Source of the DNA: Algoriphagus mannitolivorans DSM 15301
GTDB taxonomy: Bacteria > Bacteroidota > Bacteroidia > Cytophagales > Cyclobacteriaceae
Length of the DNA stretch: 64,000 bases
Reading direction: 5' to 3'
Assembly (NCBI RefSeq): GCF_000429425.1
Contig: NZ_AUBV01000015.1
Span: 1-64,000 of the forward strand
Made by a program: the position numbers and the translations under genes. The notes beneath the pieces were generated by a model. It ran no database searches and was not told where the DNA came from. It worked only from the letters and a program-made list of their open reading frames with translations. This document shows positions 49,113 to 60,443 of this stretch, piece after piece (the first letter of the stretch is position 1; every line of letters starts with the position of its first letter).

Positions 49113-52100
49113 TTAACGGAGGAGAATAAACGAACCTTGATCCTCTTCTACCTTCTCCTGACCTGAAATGGTATAATAATAAATCAAGCGATAGTGGTAG
49201 GTTCCGGTTGGAGCTTCTTTTCCTTTGATTTCTCCGTTCCAGCCTTGAGATCCAGTAAATGCCACATTACCCCATCGGTCAAAAATCTGAATCTCAAAAT
49301 TCACCAAGCAATTGGAAACTGGCTCGAAAGGTCCATCCATGGGTTTGAATCCAGTTGGCATTCTGAGTTCTGGTTTGGCCTCGGAAATTTTCCCCATAGC
49401 CGTAATCGTGCATCCGTTGGCATCTGTCACCATTACCTCATATTCACCTGATGGCATTGAGCTGATGCTCGGCCCTTGATCCAAAAATGACCTTGGTGAG
49501 GAGGTGGTTGAAGCTAATCCAATTCCACCCTGCAAACCCCAAGTGTATCGGTAAGGTGGAGCTCCCCCGCTTACCTTGACTGTTAATTCCCCATTATTTC
49601 CACCAGGACATCCCAGATTGTTCTCCACAAAAGCCACTGTCATTGGGGCTGTTTCTTGAATTTGGCCTGAAACGGGGATCGAACAACCCGTAGAATCTGA
49701 AATGAACAGATTGAATGTTCCTTTGGATAGACCTTGAACTTCCAGATACTGGCCATTCCAAATTGTCTCCAATCCATCTACCCGGTAAGGTGGGGTGCCT
49801 CCTTCCATTTTCGCTCTAAACTTCCCTGTCGAGGCTCCTTGGCAAATGATCGGAAAAGTTTCCACTTCCCCTAAAATCCGCATTTTAATCGGATCCTTGA
49901 TTTCAACTTCCAGCTCAGCTACCCCGCAACCGTCCTTGTCTCGGACTTTAATGCTGTATTTTCCTGCTTTTAAATTTTCGGCTTTGGTGCTTTTGAGCTC
50001 AGCATTATGACTCCAGGTAATGTCATAATTTCCAGACCCACCCTTGAATTGAATTTCTAAACCACCGCTTGAATCTCCGGGACATTGAGGAGAAGTGTTT
50101 TTAATCACCAAAATCTCAATCTGAGCTGATTTGGAAACTTTTAAATCTTCGGAATTTTGAACACAAGCTAAACCCAATTTTTTGATGGAATAAGCAACAG
50201 AAAAGTTGATGTTCTCCGGATTCCAATCTATGCTCACCTTGGAGCTTCCCTGTCCCTCTTTGATTTGTCCTCCTACCACAATCCACTCGATCGTTTCTCC
50301 TGAAACTCCCTGAGGCAATTCATAGGAAGTGAGTTTACCAGCACAAAACTCGGCAGGGCCTTTAGCAGCCGGCAAAATCTCTCCGACACCAATTTGTACT
50401 TCCAAAGAAACTTCCTTTCCTGTGCAACCTGCCTCCGAAACCGGAACAGCGGTGATTTTACCCAAGACCACGCCTTCATTCCATTTGATCACCAGTTGGC
50501 TTTCATCTTGTGAAATGATTTGTCCACCGACAATCTCTTTCCATTGTGCTTTTACAATGGTCTCCCCATTTTTCAACTGATAAGTCGATTGAGATCCTCC
50601 GCAGGCAGTAGTCGGCCCTTTTATTTCCCCCTCAACATTTTGGACATTTACTTCAATCTCCAACTCTTCTGTAAGAGCACAACTTCCTGAACCAGTACTT
50701 GCCACCACTTTGACCAAGAAATTTCCCGGTTCCTGGAATTGATGGAGTACTGACTTACCACTCTTTAGAGGGCTTCCATCTCCAAAATCCCAAGAAAATT
50801 GAGTGAATTGTTGATTTGCAATTTTTATTTCCCAAGGGGTTTCCTCGCCTACGCAAACCTGATACTTGCCGTTGATTTCAGCTGCTTGATCATTTTCGAT
50901 CTGTAGCTGGGATTGGGTAATTTCAAATCCTGCAGAATAGCCATAGGAGGATCGCTGTCCTGAACCATAGATATAAATAATGGCTCCTTCAGGACTGAAG
51001 AATTTATTGGCCCCGTCCTTTAAGTTAACCTGGGCATAGGAAAATGCAGTGTTTCCGGGAACTGGTTTAAACTGCGAGGTAATGGCTAATCCATTGAGTC
51101 GAATCTGACTGATGGAGGCAGTTGGAGCAATAATATTGGCATTGTTAAAAATGAATCCTGCCTCGTCAACAGAATAAAAATCCAGTTCCTTAATCCTCAA
51201 TTCATTGCTTTGAAGATTAATCAAAAAAGGATCTCCAATAAATCCAGGAGAAGTGTTGCAATCCTGACTCTTGGAAAGCAGAGAGACCGCTGCGGGTTGG
51301 GAAGTTTCGATATTGGCGACCTCATCGACCTTGAATTCCATTCTTAAAAACTCCCCTTGATTCAAAATGCCTTTGCTGACACCATTGACTTTTACTTCGG
51401 TATTGTCAGTTCCTGCGAGCACTTTCACCACTTCACCAGAGGTTCTGTTTTTTAAAGGGACATGGATATACGATTTGCCCCAGAACTCAATGGGAAGTGC
51501 TTGAGAATACATGTGGTCCCCAGTATTTCCGCACTCTGCAACAGTGGTCATCTTATTACCTCCAAATACTGCAAGTCTTTTACAATCGCTGGGGTCTGAG
51601 TTCAGGATTCTAAAACGGGTACCAGTCAAGTCTCCGAAGGCTCGAATTTGATAGCTCTCCCCGGCATTGAGAGAAATGGTGTAGGGTTGTTTGGCAGGCT
51701 TACCCAGTTCGGTGGTGACCGAGGGGGTGATTTCTACGAGGGTGTTGTCTTCATTGGCAAGAACCAGAGCAGTAGAAGCGGAATTATCAGGACCATCTGT
51801 AAGAGGTCTGAAGTGGGCAGTGACAAAATAATCCTTGCTGAGAATATTAACCGGCAGGACTAAAGTAGCATCCGCGCTATTCTGTCGGGTGTTGTAGGCA
51901 TAGACAGATACTTTACCGGAAGTTCTGATTAAGACAGACTTATTCTCTTTTTCCTCGGTTTTTCTATGGATTACATCCTGAGAACCAGAGAGAAACTCTT
52001 TTTTGAAAATCTGACCTTTATTAAGAGAAAAGGAAATCTGCTGTCCAAGGAAGTCAATGGTTCCGGACACATTTTCATTGGCTGTAATTACAACTACAGC

Positions 52101-52244
52101 TTTGTCGGGTAGGCTTGGCTTTTGGTTATTTTCCATGAACCCAACCAGAAATTCACTTCCAATCGTGCTTTGAGCTATCCCTTGGATGCTCGAGAAAAAT
52201 GAAATGCACATCAAAAAGATTATCCATCTTTTGTTGTGCTTCAT
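49113..52244 (-). CDS. Secreted IgGFc-binding-like/PKD/SprB-repeat protein, type B sorting domain (A)
   Basis: 1043 residues. Signal peptide 1-25. Residues ~26-445: IgGFc-binding-like N-terminal domain (GSEFLVGFMENNQKPSLPDK; LAVFGGNKMTTVAECGNTGDHMYSQALP). ~455-540: PKD (FSWDFGDGSPLKSGKSVLHQF). ~545-720: Ig-like domains. ~725-960: three SprB-type repeats (CPGDSSGGLEIQFKGGSGNYDITWSH and two more). Last ~80: gliding-motility-associated C-terminal domain (FDRWGNVAFTGSQGWNG, KEAPTGTYHYRL), the type B signal for the type IX secretion system. The protein is probably released or held on the surface as an adhesin. The paralogue at 52286 lies 41 bases upstream. Confidence 0.9.
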   Translation of the reverse strand: MKHNKRWIIFLMCISFFSSIQGIAQSTIGSEFLVGFMENNQKPSLPDKAVVVITANENVSGTIDFLGQQISFSLNKGQIFKKEFLSGSQDVIHRKTEEKENKSVLIRTSGKVSVYAYNTRQNSADATLVLPVNILSKDYFVTAHFRPLTDGPDNSASTALVLANEDNTLVEITPSVTTELGKPAKQPYTISLNAGESYQIRAFGDLTGTRFRILNSDPSDCKRLAVFGGNKMTTVAECGNTGDHMYSQALPIEFWGKSYIHVPLKNRTSGEVVKVLAGTDNTEVKVNGVSKGILNQGEFLRMEFKVDEVANIETSQPAAVSLLSKSQDCNTSPGFIGDPFLINLQSNELRIKELDFYSVDEAGFIFNNANIIAPTASISQIRLNGLAITSQFKPVPGNTAFSYAQVNLKDGANKFFSPEGAIIYIYGSGQRSSYGYSAGFEITQSQLQIENDQAAEINGKYQVCVGEETPWEIKIANQQFTQFSWDFGDGSPLKSGKSVLHQFQEPGNFLVKVVASTGSGSCALTEELEIEVNVQNVEGEIKGPTTACGGSQSTYQLKNGETIVKAQWKEIVGGQIISQDESQLVIKWNEGVVLGKITAVPVSEAGCTGKEVSLEVQIGVGEILPAAKGPAEFCAGKLTSYELPQGVSGETIEWIVVGGQIKEGQGSSKVSIDWNPENINFSVAYSIKKLGLACVQNSEDLKVSKSAQIEILVIKNTSPQCPGDSSGGLEIQFKGGSGNYDITWSHNAELKSTKAENLKAGKYSIKVRDKDGCGVAELEVEIKDPIKMRILGEVETFPIICQGASTGKFRAKMEGGTPPYRVDGLETIWNGQYLEVQGLSKGTFNLFISDSTGCSIPVSGQIQETAPMTVAFVENNLGCPGGNNGELTVKVSGGAPPYRYTWGLQGGIGLASTTSSPRSFLDQGPSISSMPSGEYEVMVTDANGCTITAMGKISEAKPELRMPTGFKPMDGPFEPVSNCLVNFEIQIFDRWGNVAFTGSQGWNGEIKGKEAPTGTYHYRLIYYYTISGQEKVEEDQGSFILLR

Positions 52245-52285
52245 TTTAGTAGTAAGGGCCTATCAATTTTTTGATTTTAAGGGTG

Positions 52286-55200
52286 TTAACGGACAAGGGT
52301 GAATTGCCCCTTAATATTACTGATTTGCGACTTCCCTTCCAATTCAAAGTAATAATTTACTGAATAAGAATAAGTTCCGCTTGGGGCCTCCTTACCAGAA
52401 ACCATGCCATCCCAGCCTTTGTTTCCAAAAAATATCAATTGACCCCAACGATTAAAAATCCATAGCTCAAATGCAGTTTCGCAATTCGAGACCCCCTGAT
52501 ACATACTATCCTTCTTTTTAGGGTCAAATCCTGTAGGCATTCTTATCTCAGGAGCTGCTTCTGAAACTCTTCCTGAACCCACACTGACGCATCCATTGGC
52601 ATCGGTTACTTCCAGTTCATACTCCCCAGCAACTAAGCCTGTCACTAAATCTCCTGACATGGATAAGGTTTTCCATTCGAAAACAAACGGACCGTTTTCA
52701 CCTTTAGGAATGGCAATAAGTTCTCCGTTGGAATCACCTGGGCAAGCAGGTTTCACTAACCTGACATCTACTTCCAAAGGCATAGGCGACGTAATTTCAA
52801 ATTCCACAGGAAGCACACAACCATTGGCATCTGTTACCTTCCAAGCATATTTTCCTGCTTCCATTTGGGCTTTTTGATAAGTTCCAAAAAACTTGGTATT
52901 CGGATCAGCATCAAAAGAATATGGCATAGTCCCTCCTTGAATGGTAATTTGCACGGTTCCATCGGGTTTGCCATAACAGGATGTTCCAACAGGCTGAAGA
53001 GTTCCGATTTTTAGGATGTCCGGTTGAGTGATTTCCAGATTTTCCAATCGCTGAATACAGCCCAATTGATCTAAAACCTCCACCCAATAAATCCCAGGGG
53101 CCAAATTTTGCGCAATATTGGAGTTTAATCCGCCGGCATGAGACCATTTGTATTGGTAAGGAGGTTTTCCACCTTTGACCTCAATTTGTATTGAACCATT
53201 ATTAGCTCCGAAGCAATCCACCATTTTCACATCAGTGACTTGGGCCAAAAATTCAGCAACTATTGATACTTCAATTTTTGGAGAAGTTCCTTCACATTGA
53301 CTATCCACCAAACTAAACGCTACATATTCCAAGGTGCCTACCGTTTCGGGTTGATCCCAATTGACTTCCAATGTAGGTGTGCCTTGACCTGAAATAATGG
53401 TCCCTCCTACTATGGTCCATGTATATCCTCTCGAGGTTTGAGGGCTTGGCGCTTGGTAAATAAAAGAGGCATTGGGGCTGTAGCAAACCTCCAAAGGCCC
53501 TTCGGCAGCATCTACGGATATCCGTTGATTGATCACTACCGGCAATTCTATCGGCTCACCCGGACAACCACTTTCTGTATATGGAATCAATCGCAATAGG
53601 GCATTTTCATTTGCAGGTCCCCATTTAACCAAAACCGAGTCTCCATAATCTTTCATTATTTCTCCCCCTTCGATTTCGAAGATAGATTTGAAAACATTCT
53701 CCTTTCCCTTTACCCGATACATGATTTCCTCCACATCCGGACAAACAGATTGTTCTCCCACTAACTCAGCTTTAGTCTCCCGCACCACTACTTCAAAAAC
53801 AATTTCCTCCTGATCATCACATGAGTTTGGACTTAATGCTGCGGTAACTGACACTTCATAATTTCCGGGCTTTTGGAAAATATGGTTTACCTCTTTTCCC
53901 ACTACCGGATCTGAGCCATCACCAAAATTCCACACGAAATAGGTAAAGTCAGGATTGTCAGGAATTATCTCCCAGAGGCCTTCTTGATTAAGACATGCGA
54001 CTCGCTCCCCCTCCACATCAAATTCATATTTGGTATCCGCCTTAAAATTTAGATTGTCCAAAGCGGCTCCTGCGGCATATCCATAGGATTCAATTTGTCC
54101 AAAGCCATAGACATAAGCAGTAAAACCTTCTTTATTCGAGATTTTATGAACCCCCTGTGAAATACCAACTCTGGCAATGGAATAGGTTGGATCGCTTGCC
54201 AGGACAGAAAAAAATGAGCCTATGTTATTTCCATCCAAAATCGTCTGATTTTCTGTCCCCGTCTTGACCACAATATTGATATAATGGTTGGTGATGGAGG
54301 GCAAGGCCATCGCGTTGAAAGAAATTTCTTTCAAGCTCTGTTCCACCGGACTATACGTAATCATAAAAGGATCTCCGTTTTGGGCTTCTGGAGTATTCGG
54401 CAGATTACAGTCCATACTTTTGGAAAAGACAGTAACAGATGCCGGTTTGGAGGTTACTATTTTTGCGTTCTCGTCGATCCCAAATTCAATTGATAAAAAT
54501 TGAGATTGATTGATCGTACCCACGGAATTTCCATTCACAAAGACCTGAGTGCCATCTTCAGAGGCCAATACTTTCACCAATTCTCCGGAGGACCTTCCTT
54601 CCAGCCCTACATGCACAAAGGAAGTCCCCCAAGTATTTACCGGGTAGGCTTGTTGGAACAAATGATCGTTGGCCTGACCACAATCTCCGACTCCAGTCCA
54701 TTTATTTCCTCCAAAGACTGCGATCTTCCTACATTCATCGGCATTCGCTCCAACGACACGAACTCTCGAACCCGTCAAATCTCCTCTGGCTTTCAGCTGA
54801 TAGCTTTGACCTCTGTTTAGAACAATGGTAAAAGGGGTTTTCGCAGCGTTTCCATTAATGGTGGCTACTGAAGGGGTAATTTCTATTGAGGTTTTATCCT
54901 CTGTTGCGATGACCAACAAAGTACTCTCATTGTTGATATTTCCGTTGAATCCTGAGCTTACAGTCAGGGTCTCAAAATGTGAGGTGATGTAGTAATCCCT
55001 TCCCAAAGTGCCTACCGGCAAAACCAAAGTACCATCAGCACTTCTGAGCCTTTCATTGAATGCATGAACTGCAATTTTCCCGGAGGAAGAAATATAAATT
55101 CCTTTGTCTTCGATGTTTCCACTAGTTCTATGAAGTAAATCTAAATCATCCGAGGGAACTCTCAGGGTAAATTGCTGTCCACCTGAGAGAGAGAATGACT

Positions 55201-55429
55201 GCACATTGCCAAGGTATTCGATAGAGCCCGTTGCATTTTCAGTTGCTGTGATGACAATTACTGCAAAGTCCATGGCTCCTTGATTATTGGGACCACTTGG
55301 AAATACCCGGTTGTTTTCCATGAAACCAACCCAAAATTCTTTCCCAACAGTAGATAATTGTCCCATCACATACACCGGATTTCCTACGAGAAGGAAAAGA
55401 GACAAAAGAAGCCAATAAAATGCTCGCAT
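52286..55429 (-). CDS. Secreted IgGFc-binding-like/PKD/SprB-repeat protein, type B sorting domain (B)
   Basis: 1047 residues, same plan as the downstream gene: signal peptide 1-23 (VMGQ), IgGFc-binding-like domain (GKEFWVGFMENNRVFPSGPN, HLFQQAYPVNTWGTSFVHV), PKD (FVWNFGDGSDPVVGKEVNHIF), Ig-like domains, SprB repeats (CFGANNGSIQIEVKGGKPPYQYKWSH; CYGKPDGTVQITIQGGTMPY; CPGDSNGELIAIPKG), and a type B C-terminal domain (FNRWGQLIFFGNKGWDG, KEAPSGTYSYSVNYYF). First of the tandem pair, diverging from the ABC-F gene. Likely surface adhesin exported by the type IX system. Confidence 0.9.
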   Translation of the reverse strand: MRAFYWLLLSLFLLVGNPVYVMGQLSTVGKEFWVGFMENNRVFPSGPNNQGAMDFAVIVITATENATGSIEYLGNVQSFSLSGGQQFTLRVPSDDLDLLHRTSGNIEDKGIYISSSGKIAVHAFNERLRSADGTLVLPVGTLGRDYYITSHFETLTVSSGFNGNINNESTLLVIATEDKTSIEITPSVATINGNAAKTPFTIVLNRGQSYQLKARGDLTGSRVRVVGANADECRKIAVFGGNKWTGVGDCGQANDHLFQQAYPVNTWGTSFVHVGLEGRSSGELVKVLASEDGTQVFVNGNSVGTINQSQFLSIEFGIDENAKIVTSKPASVTVFSKSMDCNLPNTPEAQNGDPFMITYSPVEQSLKEISFNAMALPSITNHYINIVVKTGTENQTILDGNNIGSFFSVLASDPTYSIARVGISQGVHKISNKEGFTAYVYGFGQIESYGYAAGAALDNLNFKADTKYEFDVEGERVACLNQEGLWEIIPDNPDFTYFVWNFGDGSDPVVGKEVNHIFQKPGNYEVSVTAALSPNSCDDQEEIVFEVVVRETKAELVGEQSVCPDVEEIMYRVKGKENVFKSIFEIEGGEIMKDYGDSVLVKWGPANENALLRLIPYTESGCPGEPIELPVVINQRISVDAAEGPLEVCYSPNASFIYQAPSPQTSRGYTWTIVGGTIISGQGTPTLEVNWDQPETVGTLEYVAFSLVDSQCEGTSPKIEVSIVAEFLAQVTDVKMVDCFGANNGSIQIEVKGGKPPYQYKWSHAGGLNSNIAQNLAPGIYWVEVLDQLGCIQRLENLEITQPDILKIGTLQPVGTSCYGKPDGTVQITIQGGTMPYSFDADPNTKFFGTYQKAQMEAGKYAWKVTDANGCVLPVEFEITSPMPLEVDVRLVKPACPGDSNGELIAIPKGENGPFVFEWKTLSMSGDLVTGLVAGEYELEVTDANGCVSVGSGRVSEAAPEIRMPTGFDPKKKDSMYQGVSNCETAFELWIFNRWGQLIFFGNKGWDGMVSGKEAPSGTYSYSVNYYFELEGKSQISNIKGQFTLVR

Positions 55430-55546
55430 CGAACAGAATTAGGGTTAATTGCCGACAATATAATTAACCTGCAAAACATTTCTCCATGAAACTATACCAG
55501 TGGATGAATAGGAATTAAGGAAAAGCCTAAAAAAAATTTAATTCCC

Positions 55547-55554
55547 TATCTTTG
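55547..55554 (+). promoter_or_regulatory. -7 box of the ABC-F gene promoter
   Basis: TATCTTTG fits TAnnTTTG exactly, 25 bases before the ATG at 55580. The -33 box is not clear. Confidence 0.5.
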
Positions 55555-55576
55555 CGCCTTCTAAAAGCAAAAATAA

Positions 55577-57202
<1,626 letters not shown>

Positions 57203-57214
57203 AAGGAAAGCACC

Positions 57215-58612
57215 TTGCTACTCACTGCAATCATCATATATCTAGGATTGACTGTGGCTGTGGGTGCATGGTCTTCTCGTTTGGTCAAAAACTCCAGTGA
57301 TTTTGTGTTGGCAGGGCGATCCCTGCCTCTTTTTCTTTCTGCTTCAGCCCTTTTTGCTACTTGGTTTGGTTCCGAGACCATCTTCGGTGCCTCTTCGGTA
57401 TATCTGGAGGAAGGCCTCATTGGAGTGATTGAAGATCCCTTCGGAGGAGCCCTTTGTTTGGTGCTGTTCGGAATGTTTTATCTCCGCCCGATGTATCGGA
57501 TGAATGTGCTTACCATCGGGGATGTTTTCTCTAAAATCTTTGGAAAAAGGATAGAATTCTTTGCCTCAGTCTTTATGATTCCCGCCTATTTCGGCTATGT
57601 CGCAGCCCAGCTGGTAGCTTTAAGTTTGGTCCTTGGAGCTGTGACCGATTTGACGCTGACTCAGGGTATCATTATTTCTGCAGGCATAGTGGTTTTCTAT
57701 ACCTTCTTAGGAGGAATGTGGGCCATCTCAATTACCGATTTTATCCAAACCACCATGATTGTCATTGGGTTGATTTGGGTATCGGTCATGGTTGCCCAAG
57801 AAGCCGGAGGCGTTGGAGAGATATTTTCCCAAGCTCCCCCGGAAAGCTTCCAGTTCTTTCCAGAAAATAGTCTGAATGCCTGGATCAGTTATTTCGGAGC
57901 ATGGGCCATTTTGGGTCTAGGAAGTATTCCATCCCAGGATATTTATCAAAGAGTCATGTCGGCCAAATCCGAAAAAGTAGCCATCCGATCTACCTATTTG
58001 GCAGGAGGATTCTACCTTTCTTTTGGACTTTTGCCTCTTTTCATTGCTTTGGGAGCAAAAGTTCTTTATCCCGAACTGTACCTAGAAAACAAACAAATGT
58101 TACTTCCTTCCATGGTTTTGCGACATGGTGGGCTTGCGGTTCAGGTCGTTTTTTTTGGTGCTTTGATCTCTGCTATAATGAGCACCACGAGTTCCGGGCT
58201 CCTAGCACCATCGGCAATCATTTCTGAAAACATCATCAGGCCATATTTCGGAGAAAAACTTCAAGACAAGCATCTTCTTTGGATCTTGAGAATCAATATC
58301 ATTTCTGTAGCCCTTATATCTACGCTGATGGCTACCTGGGAATCCAATATCTACGAACTGGTGGCCGGCGCCTCCATCCTGATGTTGGTCTCCTTATTTG
58401 TACCCTTGACTGCTGGCCTTTATTGGAAAAAGGCCTCTCCTATGGGAGCTTTATTGGCCATGGTAATCGGTATGTTGACTTACCTGATCGCTGAAAATTT
58501 CGAATGGACTGAAAACAACCATTTACTCGGCTTGATTGCCAGTATTCTTGCCATGGTATTCGGCTCCTATTCCTTTCCAGACAAAAAGAAACTCTCCTAT
58601 GAACTATCCTAA
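57215..58612 (+). CDS. Sodium:solute symporter (SSS family)
   Basis: 465 residues, about 13 membrane helices. The start is TTG (57215-57217) preceded by AAGGAAAG; no ATG occurs before the conserved VKNSSDFVLAGRSLPL. Other marks: FGSETIFGASSVYLEEG, IPAYFGYVAAQL, YTFLGGMWAISITDFIQTTMI, SAIMSTTSSGLLAPSAIISENI. Substrate unknown (proline, solute or pantothenate type). Twelve bases after the ABC-F gene and overlapping the methyltransferase gene, so one operon is likely. Confidence 0.88.
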   Translation: MLLTAIIIYLGLTVAVGAWSSRLVKNSSDFVLAGRSLPLFLSASALFATWFGSETIFGASSVYLEEGLIGVIEDPFGGALCLVLFGMFYLRPMYRMNVLTIGDVFSKIFGKRIEFFASVFMIPAYFGYVAAQLVALSLVLGAVTDLTLTQGIIISAGIVVFYTFLGGMWAISITDFIQTTMIVIGLIWVSVMVAQEAGGVGEIFSQAPPESFQFFPENSLNAWISYFGAWAILGLGSIPSQDIYQRVMSAKSEKVAIRSTYLAGGFYLSFGLLPLFIALGAKVLYPELYLENKQMLLPSMVLRHGGLAVQVVFFGALISAIMSTTSSGLLAPSAIISENIIRPYFGEKLQDKHLLWILRINIISVALISTLMATWESNIYELVAGASILMLVSLFVPLTAGLYWKKASPMGALLAMVIGMLTYLIAENFEWTENNHLLGLIASILAMVFGSYSFPDKKKLSYELS

Positions 58613-59780
58613 AATCACCCTACAGAAAGGAAAAGAAGTTTCACTTCTCCGAAAACACCACTGGGTCTTCTCCGGGGCAATTGCAAAAAGCGAACCCGGC
58701 ATAGAAAACGGTGATCTTGTCTCCGTATTTTCCTCCAAAAACGACTTCTTGGGAATAGGTCATTTTTCCCAAGGTTCCATCATGGTGAGAATTATTTCCT
58801 TTGAAGAAAGACCCATCGATGCATCGTTTTGGGCAGAAAGAATCTCTTCCGCTTACTCCTTGAGAGAAGCATTGGGACTCACGAATAATCCTGAAACCAA
58901 CGTATTCAGATTAATCCACGGAGAAGGAGATCTACTTCCGGGATTGATCGTGGATTATTACCATGGTACTGCCGTAATTCAGGCGCATCATGTGGGTATG
59001 CACCGGCATGTTCGGGAGATTTCCCAAGCCCTACAGGAGGTTTTAGGAGATAAACTACAGGGAGTGTATGATAAAAGTGCTGAAACACTTCCGAAAAACC
59101 TGGAAATTTCCTCTAATGAATGGATTTGGGGAAAGCCACAAACTGATCTGGTTCAGGAATACGGAGCCACCTACAAAATCGACTGGGAAAAAGGCCAAAA
59201 AACCGGTTTTTTCATTGACCAAAGAGAAAACCGAAAGCTGGTCTCCACCTATTCCAAGGGAAAAAAGGTTCTAAATACCTTTTGCTATTCCGGGGGATTT
59301 TCTGTCCTGGCCCTTCAAGAAGGAGCCACAGAAGTCCATTCAGTAGATATTTCTGCGAAAGCCATTGAATTAACTGAAGAAAATGTAGCCTTAAATGCTG
59401 GATTTTCCGGGAAGCATCTTTCTATCACAGCTGATGTGGTTAAATACATCCGCGAAATCGGAGATGATTTTGACCTGATTATTTTGGACCCACCGGCCTT
59501 TGCCAAGAATATAAAGGCCCGGCACAATGCGGTGCAAGCCTATAAAAGACTGAATGCAGAGGCCTTGCGGAAAATCAAACCCGGAGGCATCTTATTTACT
59601 TTCTCTTGCAGTCAAGTGGTGGACAAATCCCTATTTGCCCACACCATTACTGCAGCCGCCATGGAGAGCAAGCGAAAAGTCAAAATCCTTCACCAACTCA
59701 GCCAGCCGGCAGACCATCCGGTGAATGTTTTCCATCCAGAGACCGAATATCTCAAGGGCTTAGTCCTTTTTGTGGAATAA
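58599..59780 (+). CDS. RlmI/RlmK-like 23S rRNA methyltransferase
   Basis: 393 residues from the ATG at 58599, which overlaps the symporter stop by 14 bases (the ATG at 58536 is deep inside that gene). Layout: PUA domain (LQKGKEVSLLRKHHWVFSGAIAKSEPGIENGDLVSVFSS), a central EEHEE domain, then the class I SAM domain (GQKTGFFIDQRENR, VLNTFCYSGGFSVLALQEGATEVHSVDIS, LDPPAFAKN, FTFSCSQ). RlmI methylates cytosine of 23S rRNA. Target position here is not provable. Confidence 0.9.
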   Translation: MNYPKITLQKGKEVSLLRKHHWVFSGAIAKSEPGIENGDLVSVFSSKNDFLGIGHFSQGSIMVRIISFEERPIDASFWAERISSAYSLREALGLTNNPETNVFRLIHGEGDLLPGLIVDYYHGTAVIQAHHVGMHRHVREISQALQEVLGDKLQGVYDKSAETLPKNLEISSNEWIWGKPQTDLVQEYGATYKIDWEKGQKTGFFIDQRENRKLVSTYSKGKKVLNTFCYSGGFSVLALQEGATEVHSVDISAKAIELTEENVALNAGFSGKHLSITADVVKYIREIGDDFDLIILDPPAFAKNIKARHNAVQAYKRLNAEALRKIKPGGILFTFSCSQVVDKSLFAHTITAAAMESKRKVKILHQLSQPADHPVNVFHPETEYLKGLVLFVE

Positions 59781-59846
59781 ATTATCAAGGATCAAAACCT
59801 TTCTCTATCTGCTTTTGTACTAATTTCACCTTTCAAACAAAAAACT

Positions 59847-60281
59847 ATGTACACAGGATTATTACATACCCACTCCGGCCTTGCCTATTTGGTACTGGCT
59901 GCTTTGATCATCGTCATCTTCTGGGCGCTTTTCGGTTCACTTACCGGAAGAGAATTTACAGAGAGAGATCGTAAACTTGCTCTGGTTGCATTTATCCTTT
60001 CCCATGTCCAGCTTTTGGTGGGTCTGATTCTTTATTTTGTCAGTCCTCTTGGCCTACAACTATTGACCGGTGGAGGTGCGATGTCTGATCCAGTAGCACG
60101 ACTTACCGCCCTTGAGCACCCCGTAATCAATATTGTTGCGATTGTCCTCATCACCATCGGATACAGCCGAGGCAAAAAACTCACGGAGTCCCGTGCCAAA
60201 TTCAGAAGTATCTATATGCTCTATGCCATAGGATTGATTTTGCTTTTGAGCAGACTTCCTTGGATGAATTGGATGGCATAA
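59847..60281 (+). CDS. Small four-helix membrane protein (144 aa)
   Basis: Four hydrophobic segments (LAYLVLAALIIVIFWALF; LALVAFILSHVQLLVGLILYFV; VINIVAIVLITIGYS; SIYMLYAIGLILLLS). Histidines at helix starts (LLHTHSGLAY, LSHVQ, LEHPVIN) recall cytochrome-b-like proteins, and homologues are often labelled so, but heme binding is not shown. Single gene, terminator follows. Confidence 0.75.
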   Translation: MYTGLLHTHSGLAYLVLAALIIVIFWALFGSLTGREFTERDRKLALVAFILSHVQLLVGLILYFVSPLGLQLLTGGGAMSDPVARLTALEHPVINIVAIVLITIGYSRGKKLTESRAKFRSIYMLYAIGLILLLSRLPWMNWMA

Positions 60282-60300
60282 AATCCTTTTTAATAAATCA

Positions 60301-60330
60301 AAATCCGGCTCAAAAGGCCGGATTTCTTGT
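60301..60330 (+). terminator. Rho-independent terminator of the four-helix protein gene
   Basis: AAATCCGGC, seven-base loop, GCCGGATTT, then CTTGTTTT. It covers the TTG at 60327, the apparent upstream start of the TonB receptor frame. Confidence 0.75.
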
Positions 60331-60405
60331 TTTCATTTTTTTTGATCCCTGCTTTCACATCCAAGAATGACCATTTAACATTTTATGCAACTTTGTTTCA
60401 AAAAC

Positions 60406-60438
60406 TTTGGTTAAATCGGTTAGCACATTTTACTTTTG
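60406..60438 (+). promoter_or_regulatory. Promoter of the second TonB receptor gene
   Basis: TTTG (60406-60409), 21 bases, TACTTTTG (60431-60438), both perfect. Transcription should start at about 60444, at the GTG proposed as start codon. Confidence 0.7.
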
Positions 60439-60443
60439 CAACC

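Noticed and set aside
60327..60443. Longer N-terminus of the second TonB receptor from a TTG at 60327
   Set aside because: It lies in the T-tract of a terminator and upstream of a perfect promoter; it would add 39 residues before the signal peptide.
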